Source: Chlorophyllum brunneum
Taxonomy: Eukaryota; Basidiomycota; Agaricomycetes; Agaricales; Agaricaceae
Reading direction: 5' to 3'
Length of the DNA stretch: 64,000 nucleotides
Assembly (NCBI GenBank): GCA_963576785.1
Contig: OY756149.1
Coordinates: forward strand, 1,984,001 to 2,048,000
Notes under the pieces: model-generated
Told to the model about the DNA's origin: nothing
The model's input: the letters and a program-made list of their open reading frames with translations, nothing else
Databases searched by the model: none
Program-made: the position numbers and the translations under genes
Shown here: positions 62,464 through 64,000 of the stretch, piece by piece
How positions within the stretch are numbered: the first letter of the stretch is position 1
Layout: the number at the start of each line of letters is the position of its first letter

Positions 62464-62917
62464 GAAGAGACCCGGATGGGGACGGTTGATGGTCAATGAT
62501 GGTCAGAGGGAAAAGCGCGTAACAGACGCGTTTCGTTATGATAAATGAGAATTTTCTCACGCTCAGTTTTGGATCAACGACGCGTCTGGAAAACAAATCA
62601 CATGTTGGATGTATTCTGCGTGGTCATATTAAACGAGAGTGTCTAAAAAACGATACTATGTATAGAGTGCCTATGAGATGGACCAGAGTACAAACAGGAC
62701 AAGAGCTAATGAAGGGGTTGTGATGAATGAGTGTCATTGCGTCATGATAATGCAGGGGTACCAAAAGGGCAAAAATGAAATTGGGAATCAACGAATGCCA
62801 ATAGATAAATGCTTTTTGAGAGCCAAAAAGAAGAGGTGTTGCGAGAGAACAAAAGAAAAATGCGCCAAAAAAAAGTGAAATAAACCCTCAGGAGTCGGAC
62901 TTGCCAACCAACGATAC
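62464..62917. other. Intergenic stretch
   Basis: Promoter of the RecQ gene and 3' flank of the last gene. No supported gene. Confidence 0.5.
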
Positions 62918-64000
62918 CTAAATACCATTCCTCAAAAACATTTCCACAGGGATAGGCTTCCTTCTCAATCCCATTCCACTCGAATTACTCCACTCACTAC
63001 TCGCACTAACACTCGACGCTTCACTTCCACAATCACTCACACCACTGGCACTGCACTGCGATGGGCTCCGTCGAACACCATGGTAACCACGAGGATGACG
63101 ACTTGGGCGGGAAAGAGAAGGGGTATGAGGAAGATCATGAGAACGACGCGGTGAAGATGAAAGAGGTGTCCTATCATAGGACCTGCGAGGACTTGCGCTA
63201 AAAGGACTAGGGGGGTAATAAGCGTATGATGAATCATACGAAGGCGAAGGCCTATGAGAAAAACCGTTATTGCGTCCAATGACCAAAACATCATTCTCGC
63301 GCCCACTCTTCCTCTTTCGAGCCTTCTCCTTTTCCTTCTCCTTCTTCTCGTCTTTCTTTTCCTTACTTTTCCCCTTGACAGGCGAAGGTGAAGAAATTGG
63401 TGTTCCCGTGGATCTAGGAGAAAGTGGAGTCGAGATGGAGCTCGCACTACGTTTATGTTGTCCTTGGAAGTACATCCTCAACTTGGATGCGCCAGGGAAT
63501 TTGGGGGTTGAGGAAGCATGTTCTTCGTGAACTGAGGCTAGTGTGGATGAAGACCACTTGGATTTGAGACCATGCCTTCGCTCGTCAAAGTCTTCGTCAT
63601 TTACATCGCCCTGAGCAGGAAGATCCTGGTAGAAGGTAGGCGGGGAAGGGGGAAAGGAAAACGATGAGATTGATGAAATAGTTGAGGAACGCGGAGGACG
63701 AGGAGGGGTGACAGGTGTAGCAGGCGGAGTTGCTGGCACCGATATAGCTGCAATGGGGGACGACGGCGGTGATGCTATTGGTGCAGAGACAGGTGGTGAG
63801 GGTGGAGGAGGCGTGAAAATAATCTGTGGTGTAACAACCTCAGTACTCTGATCAACCCGTTCCTCTTCGTCATCAATCTCCAAAATAAAACCAACGCCCA
63901 AACCCTGATCTTCCTCAATAGCAGTAGGTGATTCAACAATCGCGCTCTCCCTTCGTAGTTCCTCCAATCCATGGGCAATATCGGCCTCAAGGTCAATAGG
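62918..64000 (-). CDS. C-terminal part of a disordered Ser/Pro-rich protein (runs off the window)
   Basis: A single open frame from the window end to a stop at 62918-62920, about 360 residues. It starts in the middle of a protein (DLEADIAHGLEELRRES). Composition: proline runs (about 63720-63830), a Lys/Glu block (KEKKDEKKEKEKEKARKRK, about 63300-63370) and Ser/Tyr/Arg-rich repeats, ending LRRKPIPVEMFLRNGI. The last 40 residues look more conserved. Function not recognised. Confidence 0.7.
   Translation of the reverse strand, partial: PIDLEADIAHGLEELRRESAIVESPTAIEEDQGLGVGFILEIDDEEERVDQSTEVVTPQIIFTPPPPSPPVSAPIASPPSSPIAAISVPATPPATPVTPPRPPRSSTISSISSFSFPPSPPTFYQDLPAQGDVNDEDFDERRHGLKSKWSSSTLASVHEEHASSTPKFPGASKLRMYFQGQHKRSASSISTPLSPRSTGTPISSPSPVKGKSKEKKDEKKEKEKEKARKRKSGRENDVLVIGRNNGFSHRPSPSYDSSYAYYPPSPFSASPRRSYDRTPLSSSPRRSHDLPHTPSLSRPSRHPRGYHGVRRSPSQCSASGVSDCGSEASSVSASSEWSNSSGMGLRRKPIPVEMFLRNGI

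Overview
The window is nuclear DNA of a filamentous basidiomycete, most likely an Agaricomycete. Genes are dense, carry many introns of about 45-75 nt with GT...AG ends, and encode typical agaric families: fungalysin proteases, NACHT proteins, RNAi and Polycomb factors, and disordered Ser/Pro-rich proteins. Nothing bacterial, viral, plasmid or CRISPR-like was seen. All gene models were assembled by hand from the sequence, so intron ends not quoted explicitly are approximate.

Layout. 1-1437: 3' part of an unrecognised gene. 1601-14570: a nest of two related Ty3/gypsy retrotransposons. The older element A lies on the minus strand (1606-14565, target duplication AGACT) and is full of transition-type stop codons. 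The young, apparently intact element B lies on the plus strand (3370-9875, target duplication CTAAT) and sits inside A's integrase-coding region. Both are chromodomain elements with Tf1/sushi-type self-priming signals and an extra ORF after pol. 15516-17259: broken NACHT NTPase gene. 17958-23805: a continuous 15-exon reading frame for an RNAi-type RNA-dependent RNA polymerase fused to a C-terminal superfamily 1 helicase; this is the most unusual object in the window. 23946-24564: small P-loop ATPase, head to head with the polymerase gene. 24825-27732: Ezh2/KMT6-type H3K27 methyltransferase. 27950-29420: broken TmpA-like membrane protein gene. 29748-32341 and 38484-40884: two M36 fungalysin metalloproteases flanking Exo70 (34940-37323) and the CCAAT-binding factor subunit NF-YB/Hap3 (37803-38379). 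41654-42597: small secreted protein. 43581-44824: GPN2 GTPase. 45113-45945: omega-like glutathione transferase. 47592-53278: CPSF160/Cft1. 54091-57452: long disordered protein. 58196-58794: small unknown protein. 59005-62463: RecQ helicase. 62918-64000: another disordered protein, cut by the window end.

Themes. Two gene-silencing genes (RNAi polymerase-helicase and H3K27 methyltransferase) lie about 1 kb apart. About 3 kb further on is a retrotransposon nest in which one element has decayed almost only by C-to-T/G-to-A changes and the second, inverted copy creates multi-kilobase hairpin arms. A functional link between these is inference only. Most other genes are housekeeping (exocytosis, mRNA 3' processing, RNA polymerase assembly, DNA repair).
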